A stretch of DNA of 64,000 nt, taken from the NCBI GenBank assembly GCA_903829945.1, contig CAIKRV010000066.1, forward strand, positions 40,273-104,272. Reading direction: 5' to 3'. A program made the translations under genes and the position numbers. This document shows positions 56,312 through 63,859 of this stretch, piece after piece. The notes under the pieces were generated by a model. The model saw nothing but the letters and a program-made list of their open reading frames with translations, made no database searches and had not been told where the DNA came from. Every line of letters starts with the position of its first letter. Positions within the stretch are counted from its first letter, which is position 1. The DNA comes from an uncultured bacterium (GTDB lineage: Bacteria > Bacteroidota > Bacteroidia > CAILMK01).

Positions 56312-56551
56312 TTAGAATTCAAGTTCGGCCGGCGGGAAAAATACTTCTCCCGTATCCGCATCCAAAACTTTGATGGCACATTGCGGACATTGTTCCGCGG
56401 TGCTGATAATACTTTGCTGGTCTATTTCCTTGGTCGTAATAATCACCGATTGCCCCTTTTCATTTAGTTTGAAAACAGCCGGTAAAAATTGCACACAAAG
56501 TTGTGAACCTACGCATTTATTATGATTAACGGTAACCCTTAGCTTGCTCAT
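56312..56551 (-). CDS. P450-associated ferredoxin (3Fe-4S type)
   Basis: The 79-residue ferredoxin has the motif NKCVGSQLCVQFLPAVFKLN, then EQCPQCAIKV. C13, C19 and C55 fit the three ligands of P450 ferredoxins, and C58 is an extra Cys in CPxxAI. It donates electrons to the cytochrome P450 encoded immediately upstream (4-bp gap, same operon). No ferredoxin reductase is in the window. Confidence 0.92.
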   Translation of the reverse strand: MSKLRVTVNHNKCVGSQLCVQFLPAVFKLNEKGQSVIITTKEIDQQSIISTAEQCPQCAIKVLDADTGEVFFPPAELEF

Positions 56552-56555
56552 AGTT

Positions 56556-57785
56556 TTAATTGATAGGTTCCAAAATAACTGGTAATTCTTTTATAGCTCT
56601 ATGCACCAATGAAGGATAATAGGATAAATCCGTTCCCGGTATCATTTTTGGACATTTCAACATACTGATCATCCCTAAAAAGGATTCTTCTACTTCCATG
56701 CGGGCCAGCGATGCCCCTAAGCATACATGAATACCATGAGCAAAGGCCACGTGCAAATTCGGGTCCCTGGTGATATCCAAACCATCAGGATTATTAAACT
56801 GTTGCGGATCACGATTAGCGCCGGATAAACTTACCAATAAACGCTCGCCCTTTTTGATTTGTTTGCCACCCACCATTACATCTTCCTTCGCCCAGCGAAC
56901 CGTAGATTTTACAGAACCATCATAACGCAATAATTCTTCTACGGCCTTTTTTAACAAACTAGGATCCTTTTGCAATTTTTCCCATTGGTCGGGATGCTGC
57001 ATAAAGGCCAAAGTGCCATTGGCAATTAAATTCATGGTCGTTTCATGACCACCAAATACCAAAAGCACACAGGTTGCTAATACATCGTTATAGGTTAAGC
57101 TTCCTGCTTCCTCGGCAGAAATAAGTAAACTTATCAAATCAATGCCCGGCCTTTCTCTGCGTTGCTCAATTAATGGTGTCAAATAATCCACCAATTCATT
57201 GATGCCTTCACAAGCTATTTCTCTGCGGCGTGGCTCATCGGCTTTGATAAAGAAAAATACCCCGATTTTTTCAGACCATTCCTTAATTTTATCTCTATCC
57301 AAATCAGGAGCACCTAATAATTCCAAAATAACGGACATCGGAATTTCGTATGCAAAGTCTTTAATAAAATCAATTTGGCCTTTGGCGATTGATTTTTGAA
57401 TTGTTTTTTGAACAATCTTTTTTACCATTGGTCGGTATCTCTCTATGGCCAATGGCGTAAAATGTTTATTTAATAATAATCGAATAGTAGTATGTTCAGG
57501 TGGATCTCTGAAGACCATCCAGTAAGATAAGATTTTGAAAATTGGAGCAATTAGCTCTTGTTCTTCCTGACTTAATTCCTGTGCCAAAAAGCCCATCCTA
57601 TCGGAGGAGAAACGGTTGGCATCCCTGAGTACATCCACCACATCCTGATAAGCTGTCAAAATCCATCCACCCCAACGCTCGTTGTAATGAACCGGATCGG
57701 CAGCCCTAAGTTGTCTGTAATACCCGTGCGGATCAGCGATTACCTCTTTGGTCATTAAGTCATCACTCAAATTTGTAACTTCCAT
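56556..57785 (-). CDS. Cytochrome P450
   Basis: The 409-residue soluble enzyme has the I-helix LLVFGGHETTMNLIANG, the K-helix ELLRYDGSVKSTVRW (ExxR), and the haem loop AFAHGIHVCLGASLARMEVE with Cys 355. The N-terminus has no membrane anchor, as expected for a bacterial class I P450. The substrate is unknown; soluble bacterial P450s of this build often act on terpenoids, fatty acids or aromatic compounds. It is operonic with a ferredoxin gene, a typical redox pair. Confidence 0.95.
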   Translation of the reverse strand: MEVTNLSDDLMTKEVIADPHGYYRQLRAADPVHYNERWGGWILTAYQDVVDVLRDANRFSSDRMGFLAQELSQEEQELIAPIFKILSYWMVFRDPPEHTTIRLLLNKHFTPLAIERYRPMVKKIVQKTIQKSIAKGQIDFIKDFAYEIPMSVILELLGAPDLDRDKIKEWSEKIGVFFFIKADEPRRREIACEGINELVDYLTPLIEQRRERPGIDLISLLISAEEAGSLTYNDVLATCVLLVFGGHETTMNLIANGTLAFMQHPDQWEKLQKDPSLLKKAVEELLRYDGSVKSTVRWAKEDVMVGGKQIKKGERLLVSLSGANRDPQQFNNPDGLDITRDPNLHVAFAHGIHVCLGASLARMEVEESFLGMISMLKCPKMIPGTDLSYYPSLVHRAIKELPVILEPIN

Positions 57786-57978
57786 TAGTAATTAGGCTCA
57801 AAAGGATTTATTTCTGAGCATTACAAACCTATAATTACTTTAGCAAGCAGAAAGTGATGTACATCATTCCAAATACTGACAAATATCATAATTCCAATAC
57901 TGTATATTTTGTCCCGTATATTGTATAAAGTTCATTTATTAACACTTAAGAAAAATTTATTTTAATCTTATCTTTCAG

Positions 57979-57986
57979 TATATTTG
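57979..57986 (+). promoter_or_regulatory. -7 promoter box for the DUF2490 gene
   Basis: TATATTTG is perfect, but only 8 bases separate it from ATG 57995, so the leader would be about 5 nt or absent. Confidence 0.4.
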
Positions 57987-57994
57987 AATTTTAA

Positions 57995-58783
57995 ATGCTT
58001 AGGAATCATCTAAAATATCGTGGCATCGGACTCCTGCTCCTATTATGGATAGGATGGCAGCTCCCAGCACATGCACAGGGGCCGTATAGAGATTATCAAA
58101 CCTGGACTTGGTTTCAGGTGGAAAAGCAATTTACTAAACATTATTCCGTTTCTGTACAATACCAATTGCGCACCGATAATACCAATGGCGCTTTTCAATG
58201 GAGTTATTTTTATCTGAACGGAGAATATAAATTTAATAAAAATTTCAATACCCAGGTAGTTTATGAATATTGTACCTCCTACCAGAATGATGTACATTCC
58301 TTTTACTGGGGCATAACCGGAAAATATGGTTTAGGACGTTGGAAAGCTGGACTGCGTACTGCCATTCAAAATGAAGTGGTACATTTTAATCCGCAGTACA
58401 GCGATGAGGTGGGCAATGAAACCAAATACGAATGGAGAAACAGGGTTTCCCTGCGTTACAAATTATTTAGTAATATTACGCCTTTTATATTTTCCGAACC
58501 TTATTTGAGGGTAGGATACCGCGAGCCTTATATGGATAAGATGCGTAATGGTTTTGGAGTGGATTACGATATGAATAAATATAATTCCTTTTCCATTTAT
58601 TATTTATATCAACCCCTCTTTGATATCACCCAATATAAAATAGAAAACATAATCGGCATTGTATATTCCATTACTTTTCCTCATAAAAAAATCCATTGGA
58701 ATAAATTTTTTAAGCCTAAGAAAACCCTCATCATTGAAGATGGTGATGATGAAAAAGACAATAATGTTTTGGATAAATCCTAA
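57995..58783 (+). CDS. DUF2490 outer-membrane protein
   Basis: The 262-residue protein has a signal peptide (MLRNHLKYRGIGLLLLLWIG to PAHAQ). Its body has repeated amphipathic beta strands: TWTWFQVEKQFTKHYSVSVQ, QWSYFYLNGEYKFNKNFNTQ, WRNRVSLRYKLFSNITPFIF. The family (PF10677) is a barrel-like outer-membrane protein of unknown function that often lies near polyphosphate- or DUF4956-linked genes. It is convergent with DUF4956 (9-bp gap), and VTC lies next to that. The tail is charged (DDEKDNNVLDKS). Confidence 0.85.
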   Translation: MLRNHLKYRGIGLLLLLWIGWQLPAHAQGPYRDYQTWTWFQVEKQFTKHYSVSVQYQLRTDNTNGAFQWSYFYLNGEYKFNKNFNTQVVYEYCTSYQNDVHSFYWGITGKYGLGRWKAGLRTAIQNEVVHFNPQYSDEVGNETKYEWRNRVSLRYKLFSNITPFIFSEPYLRVGYREPYMDKMRNGFGVDYDMNKYNSFSIYYLYQPLFDITQYKIENIIGIVYSITFPHKKIHWNKFFKPKKTLIIEDGDDEKDNNVLDKS

Positions 58784-58792
58784 ACAATAATT

Positions 58793-59404
58793 CTAATTGT
58801 AGTAAAATATTTTTACCGCTGCACAATCTCTCAGGTAGTCAATTTTACTGATCTCTACTCTATGAATATTTAAACCCGTTCTGGTTTTTAATTCAGAAAT
58901 CAATTCTTCGCGAGATTCCGGACGTATTAATGCTACATTTTCAAATTGTATGGTTTGTGCTATTTCTCTGCGCATAATAAAATTGCCTTCGAGTATAAAG
59001 GTTATAAATATAATCAGCGTATCATAAATACAAATTTCTATCCATGAGCTATGATTAATTCCGGTAATCACGCCTAAGGCAATTACAATAAATAAATAGG
59101 TCATGTCCTTTTGAGTAATGTCCTCCGTACGGTAACGCATCATGGAAAAAACTGCAAATAATCCAAATGATGCACCCATGGATAAATCTGATTTTTGCAA
59201 ACTATAAGCAATAAAAAAGATAATGGTATTCATCATAAAATAGGTAAATACATATTCCTTTTTCTTATACAAACGATAATGAATCCCTGCAATAACCAAA
59301 GTGCCTGCGCAAAAATTAATCAGAAACCGAATAAAAAATTCAGGATTTATAATGTGATCAATTGTGGTATTACTTATAAATTCGTTCTGCAGTAATATAC
59401 TCAT
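58793..59404 (-). CDS. DUF4956 inner-membrane protein
   Basis: The 203-residue protein has about four transmembrane helices (22-42, 50-68, 80-95, 105-140), then a soluble C-terminal domain. The core SDLSMGASFGLFAVFSMMRY, followed by RTEDITQKDMTYLFIVIALG, is the DUF4956 signature. It overlaps the VTC gene by 4 bp (59401-59404). VTC-DUF4956 gene pairs are a recurring bacterial arrangement. By analogy with the yeast VTC complex, the membrane subunit may help translocate polyphosphate; this is inference. Confidence 0.88.
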   Translation of the reverse strand: MSILLQNEFISNTTIDHIINPEFFIRFLINFCAGTLVIAGIHYRLYKKKEYVFTYFMMNTIIFFIAYSLQKSDLSMGASFGLFAVFSMMRYRTEDITQKDMTYLFIVIALGVITGINHSSWIEICIYDTLIIFITFILEGNFIMRREIAQTIQFENVALIRPESREELISELKTRTGLNIHRVEISKIDYLRDCAAVKIFYYN

Positions 59405-60147
59405 TCTTGTTCTATTTTCTTTATTTTAAGAAGTTTTTGTTTGAAATTATTGTGCTTTACCTCGGGATAAGTATGAATCACTCCAAGGCAATATTTACTG
59501 ATGCCGGTAGGATCTACATTCAAATCCTTAATAATATTTGAAAAAATACTACGCGTAAGGTCCTTGGTTTTCATTTCGGCAATCACCAAGTTTTCATAGT
59601 GTGTATTCGGACCGTAATGGTTCATATTTAAATTAAAATCCAAGGTCAGTTTTTCACCGCCACTTTTGGAAAGAAAAGTAATGCGGATATAATCAATTTT
59701 AATTTTGGGCTCCAATCCTTCCGCAAATTCTTCTCCCAGAAATTTATTAATATCCAAAAATAAGGAATCCGTTAATTGTCTTTCTTTGGAAACCCAACCT
59801 TTATTATTTTTTGATTTTATCTCGTAAAATGTCAAATCACTTTGTACATATCTACGGGTTCTAATTTTTAATCGGTTCAAATTTTCATTATGATGCTGCA
59901 AGTAATATTTAAACGATGAAGTATCATAATACACCGTTTCATAATTAGTATAACGGTAGCCTTTCACTTCCAATACACGATAGTGCTCATCCAAGCGGGA
60001 TACAATGATCTTAGCTTTGGCCAAGGGGAAAATAAATTTGAGGTCCCGACGTTCAAGCATATTGGCAGCTTCCAACTCTTCGAGGGTCAAGGCCTCGAAT
60101 TTGCTGAGCAACGGTACAATATCTTTTATAATTTCAGGTACACTCAT
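59401..60147 (-). CDS. VTC-domain polyphosphate polymerase
   Basis: The 248-residue protein has the tunnel-fold VTC motifs: ERRDLKFIFPLAKAKIIVSR, then YRYTNYETVYYDTSSFKYYL, then RLKIRTRRYV, LTFYEIKSKNNKGWVSKERQ and IAEMKTKDL. These place the conserved Arg/Lys residues and the metal-binding Glu around the polyphosphate tunnel. It polymerises ATP gamma-phosphate into polyphosphate. It lies between a small lipoprotein gene (1-base overlap TAATG) and DUF4956 (4-bp overlap), giving four tightly coupled genes. A second polyphosphate locus (PPK2-CHAD) lies 13 kb away. Confidence 0.9.
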   Translation of the reverse strand: MSVPEIIKDIVPLLSKFEALTLEELEAANMLERRDLKFIFPLAKAKIIVSRLDEHYRVLEVKGYRYTNYETVYYDTSSFKYYLQHHNENLNRLKIRTRRYVQSDLTFYEIKSKNNKGWVSKERQLTDSLFLDINKFLGEEFAEGLEPKIKIDYIRITFLSKSGGEKLTLDFNLNMNHYGPNTHYENLVIAEMKTKDLTRSIFSNIIKDLNVDPTGISKYCLGVIHTYPEVKHNNFKQKLLKIKKIEQE

Positions 60148-60533
60148 TATTTAGCAATCGTTATATCCGGCAAAGTAATATCCTTGCCATTTCCTAAATT
60201 TACAACTTGTTTGGCCACCAATTGCCCGCTAGGATTATTTTGGGTAGTATCCAAGGAATAAACATAGATGGTATAGGCCCCGGAATATAAATACGGGAAA
60301 TAATATTCCCCATTATAATCAGTTTTCACGGAGTTGCCTACCCCCGGCTGCGAACCATAATTTATATAAACATTATCTTGTACATCAGGATAGGAAGCTA
60401 AAAAATGAAAATTAGGGTCAAATTTTCTAATAATTACTTTCCCCTTGATAGAAGAAGTTCCTCCGGGACCGGGTGCCTTTTGGCAGCCCAATACCACAGC
60501 AAGCAAAAGTAAAAATACGACTCCTTTTTTCAT
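60147..60533 (-). CDS. Small lipoprotein with carboxypeptidase-regulatory-like beta fold
   Basis: ATG 60533 gives 128 residues with the lipobox signal MKKGVVFLLLLAVVLGCQ (Cys 17). The rest (SSIKGKVIIRKFDPNF, TDYNGEYYFPYLYSGAYTIY) looks like a CarboxypepD_reg/SpaA-like beta-sandwich. It is likely outer-membrane-anchored. It sits 7 bp after the lamin-tail protein gene and overlaps VTC by one base. Its role in this operon is unknown. Confidence 0.8.
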   Translation of the reverse strand: MKKGVVFLLLLAVVLGCQKAPGPGGTSSIKGKVIIRKFDPNFHFLASYPDVQDNVYINYGSQPGVGNSVKTDYNGEYYFPYLYSGAYTIYVYSLDTTQNNPSGQLVAKQVVNLGNGKDITLPDITIAK

Positions 60534-60540
60534 ATCGTCC

Positions 60541-61908
60541 TTATATTTTGATGAATTTAAAAGCGGCAACACTACTATTATTAATGATGCGCAAGGTATA
60601 AATTCCTCTTGGTAAATTAGTAAGGTCTAAGATAGTATTTTCTGAGGTACAATTATATTTCATAACGTTATGTCCCATCAAATCTTCAATCCTGAGTTCA
60701 TTTGGTGCAAGACTTAAATGTTCCACATTCAGGATATTCAGTACCGGATTGGGATAAATACTATACGAATTGGAATAAGCTATATTATTAATACCCAAAA
60801 CTTTGCAGGGACTAGCATACGCATAGCCCGGCGAACCGCCAAAGCATCCGGCAAACCAATTATTGCCATCATCCATAATGCCCGTATCGCTTTTCAGCTC
60901 CAGCGTATAGCCTTTACCATCGGCAGCGGCCGGCCATGATTTAGTCGTGGAATCACGGTAACAAACACTGAACATAATTCTGCCGTTAATATTATATAAA
61001 CGAATAAAATCGCCGGTATTGCTTAAATTAAATGGAAATGGCCCTAAATAATTAGTAACACTCGTATTATGCGCATGAAAAGCTGCCGTATCATTGGATA
61101 CAATTAAATACCCATGCGCCGCTAAGGTCGTTCCCTGCGGGAAATAATATATATGCGTTAGGGAATCTTTATTATCACGCAAAGTATAGCCCGTCAGGTT
61201 AATATCATTGGCCGTAGTATTATGCAATTCCACATACTCCGATTGATTATAATTTGAATCGGAATTATAATTTATTTCCGAAAAATCAACCCTGTCATTG
61301 CAGGGCGTATAGGCTTGCCCCGGCGAACCACCCATGCAGCCGTCAAACCAAGCATTATGCGAACTTAAATTTGCATTGGAACTCGGATTTCTCAATTCTA
61401 AGGTACGGCCGCCCAGTCCTGCTGCCCCTTGCGGCCATTTTTTACCGGAGGAATAATTCATTTTGAGCACTATTACCTGTTGGCTATCCTTCAAAATAAG
61501 TGTATCAGATTTTTTGCTCAATTTAAAACTAAAGGGCCCTATCCTATTTTTTACCCCCGGATATTCTGAATTGAAGTTTTTCAAGTTTTGATAAACTACT
61601 AAATACCCGCCGGCGGGGATCATAGTACCTTGCGGAAAAATAAAAGCCGTATCTCCGGGCTTGCTATCTACAAAACTCCACTTACTGATATTAATAGAGG
61701 CCGTATCAAAATTATGGAGCTCTATCCAATCGCCGGAATTGCGACTGGGATGGGAGAAATAATTGATTTCGCTGATGGTAATATTTTGTGCATTTACAGA
61801 CCCGAACGCAAGCATAAACAGGATAAAGAAATATGGATAATACCATGATTGGCAGCTAAAAGCATACCTCAGCCCCATCCGTTTGTAGTTGATATTCCCT
61901 ATTACCAT
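60541..61908 (-). CDS. Secreted lamin-tail-domain protein with T9SS type A C-terminus
   Basis: The 455-residue protein has an N-terminal hydrophobic signal (YYPYFFILFMLAFGSVNAQ) and two lamin-tail domains. The first is near 43-170 (ITISEINYFSHPSRNSGDWI) and the second near 212-340 (VDFSEINYNSDSNYNQSEYV). The C-terminal ~80 residues (SYSIYPNPVLNILNVEHLSL to GIYTLRIINNSSVAAFKFIK) form a T9SS type A sorting domain. In other Bacteroidota, lamin-tail proteins with a CotH kinase accompany VTC/DUF4956; here no CotH domain is seen. It is the first gene of the four-gene operon down to DUF4956. Confidence 0.88.
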   Translation of the reverse strand: MVIGNINYKRMGLRYAFSCQSWYYPYFFILFMLAFGSVNAQNITISEINYFSHPSRNSGDWIELHNFDTASINISKWSFVDSKPGDTAFIFPQGTMIPAGGYLVVYQNLKNFNSEYPGVKNRIGPFSFKLSKKSDTLILKDSQQVIVLKMNYSSGKKWPQGAAGLGGRTLELRNPSSNANLSSHNAWFDGCMGGSPGQAYTPCNDRVDFSEINYNSDSNYNQSEYVELHNTTANDINLTGYTLRDNKDSLTHIYYFPQGTTLAAHGYLIVSNDTAAFHAHNTSVTNYLGPFPFNLSNTGDFIRLYNINGRIMFSVCYRDSTTKSWPAAADGKGYTLELKSDTGIMDDGNNWFAGCFGGSPGYAYASPCKVLGINNIAYSNSYSIYPNPVLNILNVEHLSLAPNELRIEDLMGHNVMKYNCTSENTILDLTNLPRGIYTLRIINNSSVAAFKFIKI

Positions 61909-62206
61909 GCGCTATAGTCTGCAAATATGATTGGCAGTATATTCTTATACAATAAACACAAAGTTAACAAATTATTAACAATAAATTAAGGCCTATCTGC
62001 CTCATTTTGGTCGGGCACCCCTTGGGTCGGGAACACTTACCACTATATATAGATAAATATACAATTAAAATACTAAGCGTTCAGAATACCCGGCATAGAC
62101 CTATATCCCCAATTACAATTATTAATAAATAATAGGGGCTGTAATAATCTGATATTTATCATCCAAAAGAAATGCTTAAGTAATTGGAGGTAAAAAATAA
62201 GGAATT
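61909..62206. other. AT-rich spacer upstream of small genes
   Basis: About 300 bp with no supported gene. It must contain the promoter of the lamin-tail operon and possibly that of the small plus-strand gene at 62207. No perfect TAnnTTTG box or hairpin was found. Confidence 0.4.
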
Positions 62207-62356
62207 ATGGAAGGAATAAAGGGATGGCAAGGAATAACATTACAAGCCAATAAAAAAGCACTTGATTTTTATACTGCTGTATTACATATAGTTACAAAAT
62301 TTACTCTTACTGATACCGCAAAAAGAATTCATGGAAAGCTGAAAATCTTACAATAG
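62207..62356 (+). CDS. Small protein, 49 residues, unknown function
   Basis: The frame starts MEGIKGWQGITLQANKKALD and ends in TAG at 62356. Its composition is protein-like and amphipathic (LDFYTAVLHIVTKF). A GGAGG lies 17 bases upstream, too far to decide. It is followed after 82 bp by the next small gene. No family is recognised, and it could be chance. Confidence 0.35.
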   Translation: MEGIKGWQGITLQANKKALDFYTAVLHIVTKFTLTDTAKRIHGKLKILQ

Positions 62357-62438
62357 CGATAAAGTCTCCCAATCTGAGCGAAAGTCACTTATGCAGGGGT
62401 ATAGTTTTGCTACAGATATTAGTTAAACAATTAAAGCC

Positions 62439-62729
62439 ATGATTAGTACAACTACAAAGACTATAAAAAAAGAACAAATCAGTAGTCTGGCATTTATCGG
62501 GACTAATGATGTATTAGATAATGAAGTTGCAAAAAGTAAGCGTAAGTCAGACTTATATAGAGCAATGATATTGGGAAACGTATATCACGTAAAATGCAAA
62601 CTGGTGTTTGTAAGTGATGATAAAATATATAAAGTAGACACCACCGTATGGGCATCAACAGATAATTATGTCACTCTGAAAGGAGGCACCATTATCCCCG
62701 TTAATTCCATACTTGAAGTGATATTATAA
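62439..62729 (+). CDS. Conserved Bacteroidota small protein (96 aa)
   Basis: The pattern KRKSDLYRAMILGNVYHVKC, then YKVDTTVWASTDNYVTLKGG, then TIIPVNSILEVIL, matches a widespread small Bacteroidota family with a basic RAMxLGN segment and a beta-hairpin ending in LKGGxxIPxxxI. The function is unknown; it is soluble, with no signal peptide. It is followed by a terminator. Confidence 0.72.
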   Translation: MISTTTKTIKKEQISSLAFIGTNDVLDNEVAKSKRKSDLYRAMILGNVYHVKCKLVFVSDDKIYKVDTTVWASTDNYVTLKGGTIIPVNSILEVIL

Positions 62730-62762
62730 GAATTAGGTTCTTTTCATGTTTTCTTGTTTTGG

Positions 62763-62799
62763 AAACCCGCGGGGTTGGGGGACTGCCGCGGGTTTTTCT
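62763..62799 (+). terminator. Terminator after the 96-aa gene
   Basis: A 10-bp GC-rich stem AAACCCGCGG (62763-62772) pairs with CCGCGGGTTT (62786-62795), followed by Ts. Confidence 0.85.
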
Positions 62800-62837
62800 T
62801 CACTTAAACAGAAAAAGAATCATTGGGAACAAATCCA

Positions 62838-62927
62838 ATATTATTTCATTCCGAAATAATATCAAGTAAAACTGAATTTCACCGGTTTTACTACATAAAA
62901 AAAGCCTGAATGTCGGGCTTTTTTTAT
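62838..62927 (+). other. Tandem array of three hairpins ending in an intrinsic terminator
   Basis: Hairpin 1 is ATATTATTTC / GAAATAATAT (62838-62862), hairpin 2 is AGTAAAAC / GTTTTACT (62865-62892), and hairpin 3 is a terminator with AAAAAAAGCC / GGCTTTTTTT (62898-62927). There is no coding gene here. It may be a small structured RNA or the end of a 3' extension. No promoter was found. Confidence 0.45.
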
Positions 62928-63016
62928 GCTTATTAGTCAAGGAACTTACTTACAACAATGAACCCTACCCCCATTTACGAATAATAAAAGCTATACTCTG
63001 GGAATGACCTTCTCGC

Positions 63017-63069
63017 ACACAACATCTTCCGGAGGGAAGACTCCCGAAACATCGGGACAAATGTTGTGT
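63017..63069. repeat. Three-way-junction-like structured element
   Basis: The outer stem ACACAACAT (63017-63025) pairs with ATGTTGTGT (63061-63069) and encloses two hairpins. The first is CTTCC-GGAG-GGAAG (63026-63039) and the second is TCCCGA-AACA-TCGGGA (63042-63057). Almost every base is paired. It could be a small structured RNA or a mobile miniature element. Confidence 0.55.
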
Positions 63070-63072
63070 ATT

Positions 63073-63108
63073 ACATTAGTCTCCGCCGCGGCAGATGACC
63101 GCTATCTA
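63073..63108 (+). repeat. 36-nt imperfect direct repeat, copy 1
   Basis: This copy (core CGGCAGATGAC) matches the one at 63793-63828 at about 29 of 36 positions. It lies just after the three-way-junction element. The two copies bracket the membrane-protein gene at 63285. Confidence 0.6.
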
Positions 63109-63173
63109 CGAAAAACACTTCAAAAGATAAAAATTATATTTAACTTGCTTTTGATTTGTAAATATGGATGATA

Positions 63174-63206
63174 ATAATCCTTCGGATTATAGCGGTTAAA
63201 AACCGC
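63174..63206 (+). other. Two hairpins in the leader of the 63285 gene
   Basis: ATAATCC-TTC-GGATTAT (63174-63190) and GCGGTT-AAA-AACCGC (63192-63206) lie back to back, 78 bases before the ATG. They may be a structured 5' leader. Confidence 0.4.
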
Positions 63207-63284
63207 CTGATTTTGTACACACAAGTCTTCCTTCGAATGAAGTGGCGCGAGCTGTTTTATACAATTACTTTAACTAAAATAACT

Positions 63285-63692
63285 ATGAAAGCAATTGAAC
63301 TGCTAATTGAGCGTATGTATTACAAGTATTATTGGTTTTGCATGTCACTTTCACGAAAATACCCGGTATCACAAGCTCATAATAATTCCATGTTATCCAT
63401 AATTTTATTATTTACATTGAATTTTTTAAGTGTCATTGCATTTTGTATTCCATATATTTCAGTTGAAATATATGGGTCTATGATAATTATATTCATTCTT
63501 GTATTATTAATATATGTTGCTTACAAATATGATTTTAAAGATTATGGAAGTATTGTGATAAAGAAATATCAAAGACCAATCGAGAATCCATATAAAAAGA
63601 ATTTTTCATGGATGTATTGGTATGTAATTTGTACGATTGGTGGTTTCTTTTTTAGTCTAATATATTTTATACTCAAAAATCCTTTAAAATAA
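63285..63692 (+). CDS. Small membrane protein, unknown function
   Basis: ATG 63285 gives 135 residues; earlier in-frame ATGs (from 63168) include hairpin DNA and are unlikely. It has about three hydrophobic helices, near 37-56, 62-79 and 111-131. The basic loop DYGSIVIKKYQRPIENPYKK lies between helices 2 and 3. No family is recognised. It is flanked by the two copies of a 36-nt repeat. Confidence 0.6.
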   Translation: MKAIELLIERMYYKYYWFCMSLSRKYPVSQAHNNSMLSIILLFTLNFLSVIAFCIPYISVEIYGSMIIIFILVLLIYVAYKYDFKDYGSIVIKKYQRPIENPYKKNFSWMYWYVICTIGGFFFSLIYFILKNPLK

Positions 63693-63792
63693 TCAACAGT
63701 TTACCTTAAATCTATTATAGTCCCTTCCTCTCACGCTTTATACATTATTTCAAGTTTTAAGTAGAATTTATTGTAAATAATTTGCAGGTTGG

Positions 63793-63828
63793 ACATCAGT
63801 CTCTGTCTCGGCAGATGACTGCAATCTA
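63793..63828 (+). repeat. 36-nt imperfect direct repeat, copy 2
   Basis: This copy matches the one at 63073-63108, with the shared core CGGCAGATGAC. It lies 101 bp after the stop of the membrane-protein gene. Confidence 0.6.
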
Positions 63829-63859
63829 TAATAATAACCAACCTCAGCGAACATCATAT

